Shown in pieces: positions 44,922 through 54,679 of a stretch of 64,000 nucleotides of DNA. How positions within the stretch are numbered: position 1 is the first letter of the stretch; every line of letters begins with the position of its first letter. The position numbers and the translations under genes were made by a program. The notes beneath the pieces were generated by a model, which was given only the letters and a program-made list of their open reading frames with translations, ran no database searches and was not told the origin of the DNA. This DNA is from Croceicoccus mobilis (GTDB lineage Bacteria; Pseudomonadota; Alphaproteobacteria; Sphingomonadales; Sphingomonadaceae), in contig NZ_LYWZ01000023.1 in NCBI RefSeq assembly GCF_001661965.1, positions 124,001-188,000 of the forward strand. The letters are read 5' to 3'.

Positions 44922-46117
44922 TGAACGCACAGCATCTATCGCAGGCAATGGGCCGGATCGAACCGTCCCAGACCACGGCCATGACCGACCGCGCCACGCA
45001 GCTGCGTGAAGAAGGCCGCGACATCATCTCGCTATCGGTGGGTGAACCCGACCTTCCCACCCCGCCCCATGTCATCGCCGCCATCACCGAGGCTCTGGCC
45101 AAGGGCGACACGCGCTATACGCCCGTGGGCGGAACCAGCGCGATGAAGCGCGCCGCCGCGCTGCATTTCACGCGCGATCTCGGGATCGCGGCTAGCCCAA
45201 CGGGCATCACCGTCAGTGCAGGCGGCAAGCAGGCGATATTCCACGCGCTATGCGCCACCATCGATCCCGGTGATGAAGTCGTGATCCCCGCCCCGTGGTG
45301 GGTGAGCTATCCGCAGATCGCGCGTTTCGCAGGCGCCACCGTCGTGCCTTTGCCGACCACGCCTGAGACCGCCTTCCGCTTTACCGCGGCGGAGCTGGAG
45401 GCTGCAATCACCCCGCGCACGCGCTGGCTGCTGCTCAACAGCCCCGGCAATCCGACCGGCGCGGTGTTTCCGGCAGACGAATTGCTCGCCATTGCAGGCG
45501 TGCTGGATCGGCACCCGCAGGTCCTCGTGATGAGCGACGATATATACGCGCCGCTGCGCTATTCCGGTGCGCCGCATGCGACCTTGGCCGCGCTGCGCCC
45601 CGATCTGTCAAACCGCGTGCTGACCGTCTCGGGCGTTTCCAAGAGCCATGCCATGACCGGCCTGCGCATCGGTGTCGCTACCGGCCCCGAATGGCTGATC
45701 CGCGCGATGGAAAAACTCCAGTCGCATTCCAGCGGCAATCCCGCCTCCATCAGCCAGGCGGGTGCGGTCGCCGCGCTGGAGGGGCCGCAGGATTTCCTGT
45801 CCGACTGGCGCGAGATTTTCCGGAAGCGCCGCGATCTGGTGTGCAAACGCATTGCCGCGATCCCCGGCCTGTCGACCCCGGTGCCCGATGGCGCGTTCTA
45901 TTGCCTGATCGATGCCGCGCCGCTTATCGGCGGCAGACTGGCCGACGATACCGTGCTGACGCTGCATCTGTTGGAACATGGCGTTGCCACCGTCGCCGCA
46001 TCCGCATTCGGCGGGGACCATTGCGGCCTCGCCGGTTTCCGCATCAGCTTTGCCGCCAGCGAGGATACGCTGACCAAGGCCATGGACCGCATCGAAGCGG
46101 CAGTGAAAGCATTATGA
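44921..46117 (+). CDS. Class I aminotransferase (aspartate aminotransferase family)
   Basis: A 398-residue fold-type I PLP enzyme. SLSVGEPDLPTPPHV, LNSPGNPTGAVF, DDIYAPLRYSG and SGVSKSHAMTGLRIG with the PLP lysine match the Asp/aromatic aminotransferase class of AAT_like enzymes. The amino acid substrate cannot be told. It starts inside the previous stop (TAATG), and its stop overlaps the next start (ATGA). Confidence 0.9.
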   Translation: MNAQHLSQAMGRIEPSQTTAMTDRATQLREEGRDIISLSVGEPDLPTPPHVIAAITEALAKGDTRYTPVGGTSAMKRAAALHFTRDLGIAASPTGITVSAGGKQAIFHALCATIDPGDEVVIPAPWWVSYPQIARFAGATVVPLPTTPETAFRFTAAELEAAITPRTRWLLLNSPGNPTGAVFPADELLAIAGVLDRHPQVLVMSDDIYAPLRYSGAPHATLAALRPDLSNRVLTVSGVSKSHAMTGLRIGVATGPEWLIRAMEKLQSHSSGNPASISQAGAVAALEGPQDFLSDWREIFRKRRDLVCKRIAAIPGLSTPVPDGAFYCLIDAAPLIGGRLADDTVLTLHLLEHGVATVAASAFGGDHCGLAGFRISFAASEDTLTKAMDRIEAAVKAL

Positions 46118-46803
46118 GCGAAATAGAAATCCTGTTTGAAGACGGCGAAGCCCTGGTCATAGACAAGCCCGCCCGCCTTCCCATCGAAACCCCGCGCAAG
46201 GGCGGCCCCAGCCTTGAGGACCGGATCGAGACCTTGCGTCTGGGTTTTCAGCGCGATCCGGTGCCGGTGCACCGGCTCGACACCGATACCAGCGGCTGCC
46301 TGCTGCTGGCGCGCAACCCAAAGGCATTGAAGCGTTTCAACGCGGCCTTCGAAAACCGCGAAGTGACCAAGCACTACATCGGCCTCGTTGCGGGCGAACT
46401 GTCGGAGGACGAGGGCACCATCGCGCTGTCGCTGTCGAAGATTTCCAGCGCCGAAAAGGGCTGGCGCATGATCGCGGCGAAGAAGGGCAAGCCCGCCGTC
46501 ACGCACTGGAAAAAGCTGGGCGCGAAGGATGGCGTCACCGCTGTCGCCTTCACCCCCGAAACGGGCCGCACGCACCAGATCCGCATTCATGCGCTGGCCG
46601 GGCTTGGCTTTCCGCTGCTGGGCGATCCGGTTTACGGTAGCGGTAAGGGCGCGCCGCGCACCATGCTGCACGCATCCCACCTGATCATGCCGCGCGAGGG
46701 CAAAGACCCGGTTGAGGCCGCAGCCCCGCTGCCCGCCGATTTCATGCGGCTGTGCCCCGAGATTCCGGATGTGTTCGAATGGCCAACAGCACCGGAGGCA
46801 TAA
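46114..46803 (+). CDS. RluA-family pseudouridine synthase
   Basis: A 229-residue RNA modifying enzyme of the RluA/RluC/D group. HRLDTDTSGCLLLAR carries the catalytic Asp, and ETGRTHQIRIHALAGLGFPL the conserved C-terminal motif. No S4 domain is present. It probably isomerises uridine in rRNA or tRNA; the site is unknown. It is coupled on both sides. Confidence 0.9.
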   Translation: MSEIEILFEDGEALVIDKPARLPIETPRKGGPSLEDRIETLRLGFQRDPVPVHRLDTDTSGCLLLARNPKALKRFNAAFENREVTKHYIGLVAGELSEDEGTIALSLSKISSAEKGWRMIAAKKGKPAVTHWKKLGAKDGVTAVAFTPETGRTHQIRIHALAGLGFPLLGDPVYGSGKGAPRTMLHASHLIMPREGKDPVEAAAPLPADFMRLCPEIPDVFEWPTAPEA

Positions 46804-47201
46804 TCGACCGCGCTCATTCTCAGGCCGAGGAGCGGTTCGTCACCGCTTCCGGTCCGGGCGGGCAGAACGTCAACAAGGTGGCGACCGCGGTGCAGCTGCG
46901 CGTCAATATCTATGCGCTGAACCTGCCGCAGCCGATCTTCCACCGCCTGCAGCGCATCGCGGGCAGCAAGCTAACGGCCAGCGGCGACCTCTTGATCGAG
47001 GCGAAACGATTCCGCACGCAGGCCGAAAACCGCAGCGACGCGCGCGACAAGCTGACCGAACTTCTCGAACAGGCGATGGTGAAGCCGAAAAAGCGCGCCA
47101 AGACCCGCGTCAATCGCGTGGGCAAGGTGAAGCGGCTGAAATCGAAGAAGGAGCGCGGCGAGGTAAAGGCGAAGCGCGGGGCGGTGAAGAGCTGGGATTG
47201 A
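46779..47201 (+). CDS. arfB: Alternative ribosome-rescue factor ArfB (YaeJ)
   Basis: A 140-residue class I release-factor-like protein. ASGPGGQNVNK contains the GGQ that hydrolyses peptidyl-tRNA, and the basic C-terminal tail (about 95-140, with KRAKTRVNRVGKVKRLKSKK) is the part that enters the mRNA channel of stalled ribosomes. ArfB frees stalled ribosomes that lack a stop codon. ATG 46779 overlaps the RluA coding region by 25 bases. Confidence 0.93.
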   Translation: MANSTGGIIDRAHSQAEERFVTASGPGGQNVNKVATAVQLRVNIYALNLPQPIFHRLQRIAGSKLTASGDLLIEAKRFRTQAENRSDARDKLTELLEQAMVKPKKRAKTRVNRVGKVKRLKSKKERGEVKAKRGAVKSWD

Positions 47202-47223
47202 GGGCTACGCTAGTACGCGAGTA

Positions 47224-47649
47224 TCACTTCTTTGCCAGAGTTCTGCGCTCACGCAGATAACGCCTGAAACCGCCGCTTTCGTAAGTCTGCCATGCGCCAA
47301 GCTGTCGAAGGCTCGTCGGCCGCAAAAGGATTTCTCCGTCGTAATAAGACAAACGCCCGCGCACGTTGAAGGACGCTAGCGCCGCGTGGATTTGCGATTC
47401 TGACGCACTGCCGAATAAAGGCCCGATATCCGGGTCGATATCTACGACTACAGGGCAATTTTTCGATACGAAGACCAAAACATTCCCGTGATTGCCTGTG
47501 GTGACATCAATGATTTCACCAGTCCAATCGACATCGACACCCTGCCAGAAATGCCGGTTTGACGGCATCTCGCAAATGCTGGCAGGAACTGCGGCACAGC
47601 CGCTGCAGATAATGCAAAGCGCAGCAAGAGCGGCGTAACGAAGGATCAA
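47224..47649 (-). CDS. Lipoprotein of unknown function downstream of murA
   Basis: A 141-residue predicted lipoprotein: signal [18 protein letters not shown] with Cys18, then a soluble domain ([37 protein letters not shown]) suggestive of a small beta-rich fold. I recognise no family. The TTG start at 47649 overlaps the murA stop, implying translational coupling. Base composition is visibly less GC-rich than the neighbours, as if recently acquired. It is convergent with arfB, 22 bases apart. Confidence 0.65.
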   Translation of the reverse strand: MILRYAALAALCIICSGCAAVPASICEMPSNRHFWQGVDVDWTGEIIDVTTGNHGNVLVFVSKNCPVVVDIDPDIGPLFGSASESQIHAALASFNVRGRLSYYDGEILLRPTSLRQLGAWQTYESGGFRRYLRERRTLAKK

Positions 47650-48929
47650 TCCCCGCCAACCCGCTGCACATCCGCGCCGACCAGTTGCAGCTTTTCCTCC
47701 AGCCGCTCGTAACCGCGGTCGAGGTGGTAGAGGCGGTGCACCGTCGTCTCGCCCTCTGCGGCAAGGCCTGCGATCACCAGCGACATGGATGCGCGCAGAT
47801 CGGTCGCCATGACTTCGGCGCCGGTCAGTTTCGACACGCCATGCACCACGGCGGTGCGGCCATTTGTCTCGATATGCGCGCCCATGCGATTGAGTTCGGG
47901 CACGTGCATGTAGCGGTTTTCGAAGATCGTCTCGTTGAGGACGCTGGTCCCCTCGGCCATGCAGAGCAGCGCCATCAGCTGCGCCTGCATGTCGGTGGCG
48001 AAGCCGGGATAGGGCGCGGTGGAGATGTTCACCGCCTTCAGCCCGCCGTTCGCGCCGATGAAGAGGCCGTCCTTGCGCTCTTCGACAACGACGCCCGCAT
48101 TCCTCAGCGCATGGCTGGTCGCGCGCATGTCGCCGGGGTTCGCGCCTTTCAGGAACACCTCGCCCCCGGTGATCGCGGCGGCGCAGGCATAGCTGCCGGC
48201 CTCGATCCGGTCGGCCATCACGCGATAGGTCGCGCCATGCAGCCGGTCGACGCCATGGATGGTGAGGTTCGATTCGCCAATCCCCTCAATCTGCGCGCCC
48301 ATCGCGGCCAGCAGGTTGCACAGGTCCACGATCTCAGGCTCTCGCGCCGCGTTTTCCAGCCGCGTCGTGCCCTTGGCCAGCACGGCAGCCATCAGCGCAT
48401 TCTCGGTCGCGCCGACGGACACCACCGGGAAGGTGAAATCGCCGCCCGGCAGGCCGCCATCGGGCGCGCGGGCGCGGACGTAACCGGCGGCCAGCTCAAT
48501 CTCGGCCCCCATCGCTTCCAGCGCTTTCAGGTGAAGGTCGATCGGACGGTTGCCGATGGCGCAGCCGCCTGGCAGCGACACGGTCGCCTCTCCCGCTCGG
48601 GCCAGCAGGGGCCCAAGCACGAGGATCGAGGCGCGCATCTTCCTCACGATGTCATAAGGCGCGGTCGAACTGGTGAGGCGCGTCGCCTGCAGCGTCATCA
48701 CGCGGCCGAAATCTTCGGGGCGCGTGCCCGCGATGGCGGTGGATACGCCGAAACCGTTCAAGAGGTGCTGAAACTGGTCGATATCGGCCAGCCGCGGCAG
48801 GTTGCGCAGCGTCAGCGGCTCCTCGGTCAAAAGCGCGCAGGGCAGCAAGGTGAGAGCCGCGTTCTTCGCGCCCGAAATGGGGAGCGTGCCGGAGAGGCGT
48901 TTTCCGCCATGAATAACGATCTTGTCCAT
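47646..48929 (-). CDS. murA: UDP-N-acetylglucosamine 1-carboxyvinyltransferase
   Basis: A 427-residue EPSP-synthase-fold enzyme. [31 protein letters not shown] and [20 protein letters not shown] are diagnostic; the Cys of GGCAIG is the residue attacked by fosfomycin. It adds enolpyruvate to UDP-GlcNAc, the first committed step of peptidoglycan synthesis in the cytoplasm. It diverges from galU, another UDP-sugar gene, with 149 bases between. Confidence 0.97.
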   Translation of the reverse strand: MDKIVIHGGKRLSGTLPISGAKNAALTLLPCALLTEEPLTLRNLPRLADIDQFQHLLNGFGVSTAIAGTRPEDFGRVMTLQATRLTSSTAPYDIVRKMRASILVLGPLLARAGEATVSLPGGCAIGNRPIDLHLKALEAMGAEIELAAGYVRARAPDGGLPGGDFTFPVVSVGATENALMAAVLAKGTTRLENAAREPEIVDLCNLLAAMGAQIEGIGESNLTIHGVDRLHGATYRVMADRIEAGSYACAAAITGGEVFLKGANPGDMRATSHALRNAGVVVEERKDGLFIGANGGLKAVNISTAPYPGFATDMQAQLMALLCMAEGTSVLNETIFENRYMHVPELNRMGAHIETNGRTAVVHGVSKLTGAEVMATDLRASMSLVIAGLAAEGETTVHRLYHLDRGYERLEEKLQLVGADVQRVGGD

Positions 48930-49078
48930 CGACCCGCTTTAGCCCGAAATATCCCGACCGCAAGCCGTATGGGAACAACTCCCCAACCTGTGCGGTCTTG
49001 CAACACGGGATCGGCAAAGCTTAGAAAACCTTCCGATTTCGCAATCGCAAAATAACCGCAGATACAAAAAGGGCACTC
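48930..49078. promoter_or_regulatory. Divergent intergenic region, murA / galU
   Basis: 149 bases holding the promoters of two UDP-sugar genes. AAAAGGG before the galU ATG is a ribosome site. No operator symmetry was recognised. Confidence 0.4.
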
Positions 49079-49960
49079 ATGGCCGAAACGACCCGCAAGC
49101 CGATCCGCAAGGCAGTCTTCCCCGTCGCCGGATTGGGCACACGTTTCCTTCCCGCGACGAAGGCGATCCCCAAAGAACTGCTTCCGATCGTCGACCGCCC
49201 GCTGATCCAGTACGCCGTGGATGAAGCGCGCGAGGCGGGGATCGAGCAGATGATCTTCGTCACCGGCCGCGGCAAGACCGCGCTGGTCGAGAATTTCGAC
49301 ATCGCCTTCGAGCTTGAGCAGACCATGCGCGAGCGCGGCAAGGATCTCTCCGTGCTCGATCCCACGCGTTTCCAGCCGGGCGATCTGATCACCGTGCGCC
49401 AGCAGGAACCGATGGGCCTTGGCCATGCGATCTGGTGCGCGCGCGCCATCGTGGGCGACGAACCTTTCGCGATTCTGCTGCCGGACGAGCTGATGTGGGG
49501 CAAGCCGGGCTGCATGAAGCAGATGGTCGAGGCCTATAACGAGGTCGGCGGCAATCTCGTCTCCGTGCTCGAAGTGCCGCATGAATCGGTGTCGAGCTAT
49601 GGCGTGATCGATCCGGGCGCTGCCAGCGGCGCGCTGACCGAGGTGAAGGGCCTTGTCGAAAAGCCGCCGGTGGATGAAGCGCCATCGAACAAGATCGTCT
49701 CGGGCCGCTATATCCTGCAGCCCGACGTGATGCGTACATTGGAAACGCAGGGCAAGGGCGCAGGCGGCGAGATCCAGCTGACCGACGCGATGGCCAAGAT
49801 GATCGGCAACCAGCCGTTCCACGCCGTCACCTTCGAGGGCAAACGCTACGACTGCGGGTCGAAGACCGGTTTCGTCGAGGCGACTTTGGCGCTGGCGCTG
49901 GAGCGTGACGACATGGGCGCCGAAGTGCGCGCCATCGCGGAGCGTCTGCTGGCCGAATAA
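49079..49960 (+). CDS. galU: UTP-glucose-1-phosphate uridylyltransferase
   Basis: A 293-residue nucleotidyltransferase. KAVFPVAGLGTRFLPATKAI is the nucleotide-binding start, followed by PKELLPIVDRPLIQYAVDEA, LPDELMWG, and GLVEKPPVDEAPSN. It makes UDP-glucose for exopolysaccharide, glycolipid and envelope sugars. AAAAGGGCACTC precedes ATG 49079. A terminator follows at 49987-50025. Confidence 0.96.
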   Translation: MAETTRKPIRKAVFPVAGLGTRFLPATKAIPKELLPIVDRPLIQYAVDEAREAGIEQMIFVTGRGKTALVENFDIAFELEQTMRERGKDLSVLDPTRFQPGDLITVRQQEPMGLGHAIWCARAIVGDEPFAILLPDELMWGKPGCMKQMVEAYNEVGGNLVSVLEVPHESVSSYGVIDPGAASGALTEVKGLVEKPPVDEAPSNKIVSGRYILQPDVMRTLETQGKGAGGEIQLTDAMAKMIGNQPFHAVTFEGKRYDCGSKTGFVEATLALALERDDMGAEVRAIAERLLAE

Positions 49961-49986
49961 GCGGCGTTACTGCCACCCGATCCATG

Positions 49987-50025
49987 GGGGCGCGAAGCGG
50001 GACGGCCTGCTTCGCGCCCCTTTTT
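49987..50025 (+). terminator. Intrinsic terminator of galU
   Basis: GGGGCGCGAAGC (49987-49998) pairs exactly with GCTTCGCGCCCC (50009-50020), and TTTTT follows. It overlaps any start of the next gene before about 50030, so a downstream start is needed. Confidence 0.93.
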
Positions 50026-50203
50026 GGTTTCACCTTTTGCACCAGAACGGAACAAAACAAGAATATCTGTTCCCAATCGGGACTTAGGGAGATTTACCTA
50101 TCCCCCGGTTCGCCATGTCTTTGGTCCCATTCATCACAGGACAAGGCTGATCCCCGTGTGCGTAAGGCAACGGGGCCATGGATACGGAAAAAGGGGCAGG
50201 CCA

Positions 50204-53200
50204 GTGCAGACATGGGGCGTGGCAGCCACATCGGATGATGCGAATCGCGAAGCAACCGGGCCGGGACCGGCGCTGGGCGCCATCATCCTGCCTGCCTGCG
50301 CGGCAGCGGTCATCGCGCATTTCACGCGCAGCCTCGGGCATGGGTCGCCCGTGCCGATCATGTGGCTGGCCAATGCGGTGGCGGTCGCGCTGATCGCGAT
50401 GCTTTCCCCCTTACGGTGCGGGACGCGCCATTCGGTGCTGGCGGTTCTGGCCAGTTTTGGTGCGCTGCTTTGGGTGCATCTCCTGCATCTGCCCGCAGCC
50501 ACCGCCATCGGTCTCGCCCTCGCCCATGGGCTGGAGATCGGCGCGGCGATGATCGTGCTGCGACGGCCCTCGGCCCGCCCGCCGCAGGCCGGGGATCTTG
50601 TCGGGTTCGGCCTGATGATCGGCTGTTTCATCCTTGCCAGCATGCTGTCAGCGGGCATTGCCTCGATAGTGCTACCTGCCGATGTCGCGGCGATGAAGCC
50701 CGCGTGGCTCTGGTTCATCAGTCACTCAGCGGCATTGGCGTTTGTCGTACCGCTGGTGATGTCGACGCGTGTCGTCATCCCGCCAGCGGCACGCGGTCAC
50801 AGGCATCTGCCGCCATCGGGTCCCGCCGCAATCATGGCGGTCGTCCTTGCCGGTACGATCGCCGTGTTTGCGCAGAACACGATGCCGTTCCTGTTCATGC
50901 CCGTGCCGCTTATCGTGCTGGCTGGCCTGCTGCTGGGTACGCGCGGCACGGCGCTGGCGCTGCTTATTGTATCGGCGATCGCCATGTCCGCCACGCTCAT
51001 GGGCAGCGGCCCGGTCGTGCTGACACGCGGCGCGGCAGAGATGCAGATCGTTACGCTGCAGGCCTTTCTTGCCGTACTGGTTCTGGTCGGCCTGCCGCTG
51101 GCCGGCGTTGTCGAACGCGCCCGCGCCGACCGGGCCGAACTGATCGCCAGCCGCGAGGACAAGCGCCGCGTCCTCGACAATATCGACGAGGTCATATTTC
51201 GCGTCGACCCCGAAGGACGCTGTGTCACGCTGAATGCCGCGTGGGAACGTATCACCGGCCACGGACTGGAGGAGAGCCTTGGACGCCCCTTTCACGAATT
51301 CCTGGGCGATGATGATGGCAGCGATGCTCGCGAAAGGTTCGAACAGCTGATCCGGGGCCAGCGCGGGCTCATGACCTCGCTCCACACCATCCACCGCCCC
51401 GATGGCGACATCCGCCATGTCGAGGTGCGCATGCGCGCCGCCTATGATGCCAATGGCTGCCCGATCGGCCTTGTCGGCCATATCCGCGACATTTCCGAAC
51501 GCACCAGCAACCGCCTTGCGCTCGAGGCATCGGAACGCACTTTCGCAACGCTGGCGGCCGCATCGCCTGCCGGGATCTGGCGCACCAATGCGCGGGGGGA
51601 GGCCCTGTCGGTCAATCGCGCATTCAAGGAGATGACCGGGCTGAGAGATGGCGAATGGGAAGGCACGCAATGGGCCGATGCCATCCATCCGCTCGATTTC
51701 GAGCGCGTGTTTGCCGAATGGACCGCCGCGGTTTCATCGCGCGGCGAGTTTCGCGGCGAATGGCGCTGGCAGCGCCATGACGGTTCCATCGTCTGGGTGG
51801 CCACGGTGGGCGCGCCGCATATCGACGCGCGCGGCAGGCTGGTCGGCTATGTCGGCATCAACATCGACATCACCCAGCGGCGCGAGGCCGAATTGCGCCT
51901 TGCCGAGCGGGAGAACCAGATCGCGACCGTTTTCGACAATGTGCGCGACGCCTTGTTCATGATCGCGCCAGACGGGCGGTGCAGCTTCGTGTCGCCATCT
52001 GCCGGATCACTGTTCGACCTGGCTCCCGCTGCTCTCGACAATCGCCCCTTCGCGCAGCTTTTCCATCCCGCCGACGCCGCGACCATAGAGCAGGCCATGG
52101 AACGACTCTGGCGGGGGGAAAAGGCAAGCTGCGGGCTTGTTTTCCGCTTGGCCGACGCCAACCCGGCCGTCACCGAAACCCGCTGGCTGAGCGCACAATT
52201 CTCCATGGCAAGCGACCCGATGGACGGCGCCCCCGCCGCGCTGATCGCATCGCTTCGCGACGTGACCGAATCCAAGCGTCTTGAAACCGAACTGACCGAG
52301 GCTCGCCGCCGCGCTGAGCATGCCGCGGAAACGAAGACCAGCTTCCTTGCCAATATGAGCCACGAGATCCGCACCCCGATGAACGGTGTGATCGGTTTTA
52401 CCGACCTCTTGATGCAAAGCGAATTGTCGACCAGCCAGCGCCGCCATGTGCGCATGATTTCGGAATCCGGGCGGGCCATGCTGCGCCTTTTGAACGATAT
52501 TCTCGACATGTCGCGCATCGAATCCGGGCAGATGTCGATCCAGCCGGCGCCGCTCGACCTTCGCGCGAAGCTGGACAGCTGCTGCAGCCTGCTAGAGCCG
52601 ATGGCCTGCAAGAAGGGCATCACGCTTTCATGCAGCATCGACCCCGCCGTCCCAACCCGCATCGTCGGCGATCCGCTCAGGGTTCGCCAGATACTCCTCA
52701 ACCTTATGGGCAATGCCGTGAAATTCACGGATGAAGGCACGGTGCGCGTCACCGCACAGCTGGAAAGCGCAGCGACCGGGTCGATGCTGGCGATCGAGGT
52801 CGCGGACAGCGGCATCGGCATCGCCCCCGACCAGCTCGATGTCATCTTCAGCCAGTTCCGGCAGGGCGACAGTTCGATCGGGCGGCGATATGGCGGCACC
52901 GGCCTCGGTCTTGCGATCTCGGCCCAGCTGGCAGAGCTGATGGGCGGGCGGATCGATGTCCGCTCGGTCATTGGCGAAGGCACCTGCTTTACGGTCCGCA
53001 TCCCGCTGACAATCGCCGACAGCAGCGCGCCCGCCACCAGTGTCGCGGCAGATGCACTGGGCGACATAGCGGAGGTCGAGGGCGGGCACGATCCTGTCTC
53101 AGGCTGCCCGTTGCGGGTTCTGGTGGCCGAAGATCATGATATTAATCAGGAGCTGGTGATGGCCATGTGCCGGCGCGCCGGCCTCATCCCCGAACTGGCG

Positions 53201-53815
53201 CGCAACGGGGAAGAAGCCGTGCGCATGGTCGCCAGCGCCCGCCGGGAAGATCAGCCCTATGCCATGGTGCTCATGGATATGCAGATGCCCGTGGTCGACG
53301 GGCTGGAGGCAACCCGCCGGATCCGCGCATCGGGCATCACTGCTGAACAATTGCCGATCGTCGCGCTGACGGCGAATTGCTATGATGAGGATATCAAGGC
53401 CTGCCTCGACGCAGGGATGCAGGGCCACCTGCCAAAGCCGCTGCAATTGGTCGCCCTGCGCAACGCCATCGCCATGCATGCCGTGATGCAGCACAGGACC
53501 CCTGATGCACAACGCCCCTTCGCCCCGCCCGCACGCAAGCCGCAGATCACCAACGATCTGTCGGCCCGCTATACCGAACGTAAGCGTGAAACGCTGCGCA
53601 TGCTGGCCATGACGGCCGAGGGTATCGAAGAGCCGCAATGGGACCTGCTGGCCCAGCAATTGCACAAGCTGGCCGGATCGGCGGGCTATTTCGGTGACCG
53701 CGACCTGGGCGAAAGGGCGCGCATGCTGCAGGACCGGCTGCGCAGCACCGACTGCGGCGAAACGCGGCTTGGGCTGGTCAGGAAGGAATGGGCCGAGATG
53801 GGGAACGCCGCCTGA
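50204..53815 (+). CDS. MASE1 / triple-PAS hybrid sensor histidine kinase with receiver and HPt
   Basis: About 1203 residues. An N-terminal MASE1-like membrane sensor (about 20-310, eight or so helices) is followed by three PAS domains (about 330-445, 455-575, 580-705), HisKA (NMSHEIRTPMNGVIGF), HATPase (NLMGNAVKFTDEG, GGTGLGLAIS), a receiver (LVAEDHDINQ, VLMDMQMPVVDGL, LPKPLQ) and a C-terminal HPt (QLHKLAGSAGYFG). A complete intramolecular phosphorelay is thus encoded, ending with an HPt His that could pass phosphate to an unknown regulator. GTG 50204 with AAGGGG upstream is chosen because the earlier frame runs through the galU terminator. Its partner is not adjacent. Confidence 0.87.
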   Translation: MQTWGVAATSDDANREATGPGPALGAIILPACAAAVIAHFTRSLGHGSPVPIMWLANAVAVALIAMLSPLRCGTRHSVLAVLASFGALLWVHLLHLPAATAIGLALAHGLEIGAAMIVLRRPSARPPQAGDLVGFGLMIGCFILASMLSAGIASIVLPADVAAMKPAWLWFISHSAALAFVVPLVMSTRVVIPPAARGHRHLPPSGPAAIMAVVLAGTIAVFAQNTMPFLFMPVPLIVLAGLLLGTRGTALALLIVSAIAMSATLMGSGPVVLTRGAAEMQIVTLQAFLAVLVLVGLPLAGVVERARADRAELIASREDKRRVLDNIDEVIFRVDPEGRCVTLNAAWERITGHGLEESLGRPFHEFLGDDDGSDARERFEQLIRGQRGLMTSLHTIHRPDGDIRHVEVRMRAAYDANGCPIGLVGHIRDISERTSNRLALEASERTFATLAAASPAGIWRTNARGEALSVNRAFKEMTGLRDGEWEGTQWADAIHPLDFERVFAEWTAAVSSRGEFRGEWRWQRHDGSIVWVATVGAPHIDARGRLVGYVGINIDITQRREAELRLAERENQIATVFDNVRDALFMIAPDGRCSFVSPSAGSLFDLAPAALDNRPFAQLFHPADAATIEQAMERLWRGEKASCGLVFRLADANPAVTETRWLSAQFSMASDPMDGAPAALIASLRDVTESKRLETELTEARRRAEHAAETKTSFLANMSHEIRTPMNGVIGFTDLLMQSELSTSQRRHVRMISESGRAMLRLLNDILDMSRIESGQMSIQPAPLDLRAKLDSCCSLLEPMACKKGITLSCSIDPAVPTRIVGDPLRVRQILLNLMGNAVKFTDEGTVRVTAQLESAATGSMLAIEVADSGIGIAPDQLDVIFSQFRQGDSSIGRRYGGTGLGLAISAQLAELMGGRIDVRSVIGEGTCFTVRIPLTIADSSAPATSVAADALGDIAEVEGGHDPVSGCPLRVLVAEDHDINQELVMAMCRRAGLIPELARNGEEAVRMVASARREDQPYAMVLMDMQMPVVDGLEATRRIRASGITAEQLPIVALTANCYDEDIKACLDAGMQGHLPKPLQLVALRNAIAMHAVMQHRTPDAQRPFAPPARKPQITNDLSARYTERKRETLRMLAMTAEGIEEPQWDLLAQQLHKLAGSAGYFGDRDLGERARMLQDRLRSTDCGETRLGLVRKEWAEMGNAA

Positions 53816-53830
53816 TCGCGTTCATGGGCA

Positions 53831-53869
53831 AAAGAAAAGGCCCGGCGGATATGCTCCGCCGGGCCTTTT
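53831..53869. terminator. Bidirectional terminator, hybrid kinase / LytM
   Basis: GGCCCGGCGGA (53839-53849) pairs exactly with TCCGCCGGGCC (53855-53865) over a five-base loop, with A-rich left and TTTT right flanks. It serves both convergent genes. Confidence 0.93.
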
Positions 53870-53899
53870 CTGTTTCGTGGCTATCAATCTGTCCGAGGT

Positions 53900-54634
53900 T
53901 TATTCCGGACCGCCAGCACCCAGCGAGGCATCGGCGAATGCCTGCTCGAAAGTGTCGGCATGAAGATACGGGGTCGGATCGACCGATTCACCGGCAATGC
54001 GGACTTCATAGTGAAGATGCGGGCCGGTCGAACGACCGGTGCTGCCGACGAAGCCGATGAGGTCGCCCTTCTTCACTTCCTGACCGGGACGAACATTCAG
54101 GTTCGACATGTGGCCGTAACGCGTTTCCATGTCGCCGGCATGCTCCAGCTTCACGAAATTGCCGTAGCCGCCATACCACTGTGCCATTTCAACGGTGCCG
54201 TCCGCAGTCGCATAGATCGGCGTGCCGGTGGGCGCTGCCATGTCGACGCCGTCATGTCCGGCGCGGCGACCCGTGACCGGGTTCACCCGCATGCCATAGC
54301 CGCTGGTGAAGCGCGCGCTGGTAAGCGGCATGCGCGACGGGATGGCGGTGGGCTCGATACCTGCGGCGACCAGCGGGTCTGCCTTCTTGGTGCTGACCTC
54401 GACCGACTTCCAGCTGGCGAACAGCGAGCGGTACTTGGGGTCTGCCTTTTCCGCGGCCTGCTCGACCGGGATCTCTTCCGCCATGGTGGCGGTGCTGGCC
54501 GCTTCCGTCGCGGCCGGTGCTTTCTCTGCGGCCAGCGCGGCGGCGGGCGTCATCGCAGCCGAAAAGGCGGCCACGGTGCCCAGCGCAACGAAACGCGCCG
54601 TACCGGGAAGAAAGAAACGATTGCTCATAGTCAT
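53900..54634 (-). CDS. M23 (LytM-type) peptidase
   Basis: A 244-residue exported protein with a signal peptide (about 1-36), a short helical region, and a LytM domain with zinc ligands in HDGVDMAAPTG and HLHYEV (both histidines present), so it should be active against peptidoglycan stem peptides or act as an amidase activator. ATG 54634 with AGAGG upstream. A TTAA-type motif lies about 46-59 bases upstream, matching one before the diguanylate cyclase. Confidence 0.9.
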   Translation of the reverse strand: MTMSNRFFLPGTARFVALGTVAAFSAAMTPAAALAAEKAPAATEAASTATMAEEIPVEQAAEKADPKYRSLFASWKSVEVSTKKADPLVAAGIEPTAIPSRMPLTSARFTSGYGMRVNPVTGRRAGHDGVDMAAPTGTPIYATADGTVEMAQWYGGYGNFVKLEHAGDMETRYGHMSNLNVRPGQEVKKGDLIGFVGSTGRSTGPHLHYEVRIAGESVDPTPYLHADTFEQAFADASLGAGGPE

Positions 54635-54679
54635 ACGCCGAAACCTCTGTTTCTCGGCTTATGCATCCGTCCAAGACAC

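Noticed and set aside
50049-50073. EcfG-type promoter (GGAAC ... GTT) before the hybrid kinase
   Set aside because: The spacing to GTT is 15 bases, shorter than usual, and the site reads equally well as a simple GGAAC/GTTCC inverted repeat.
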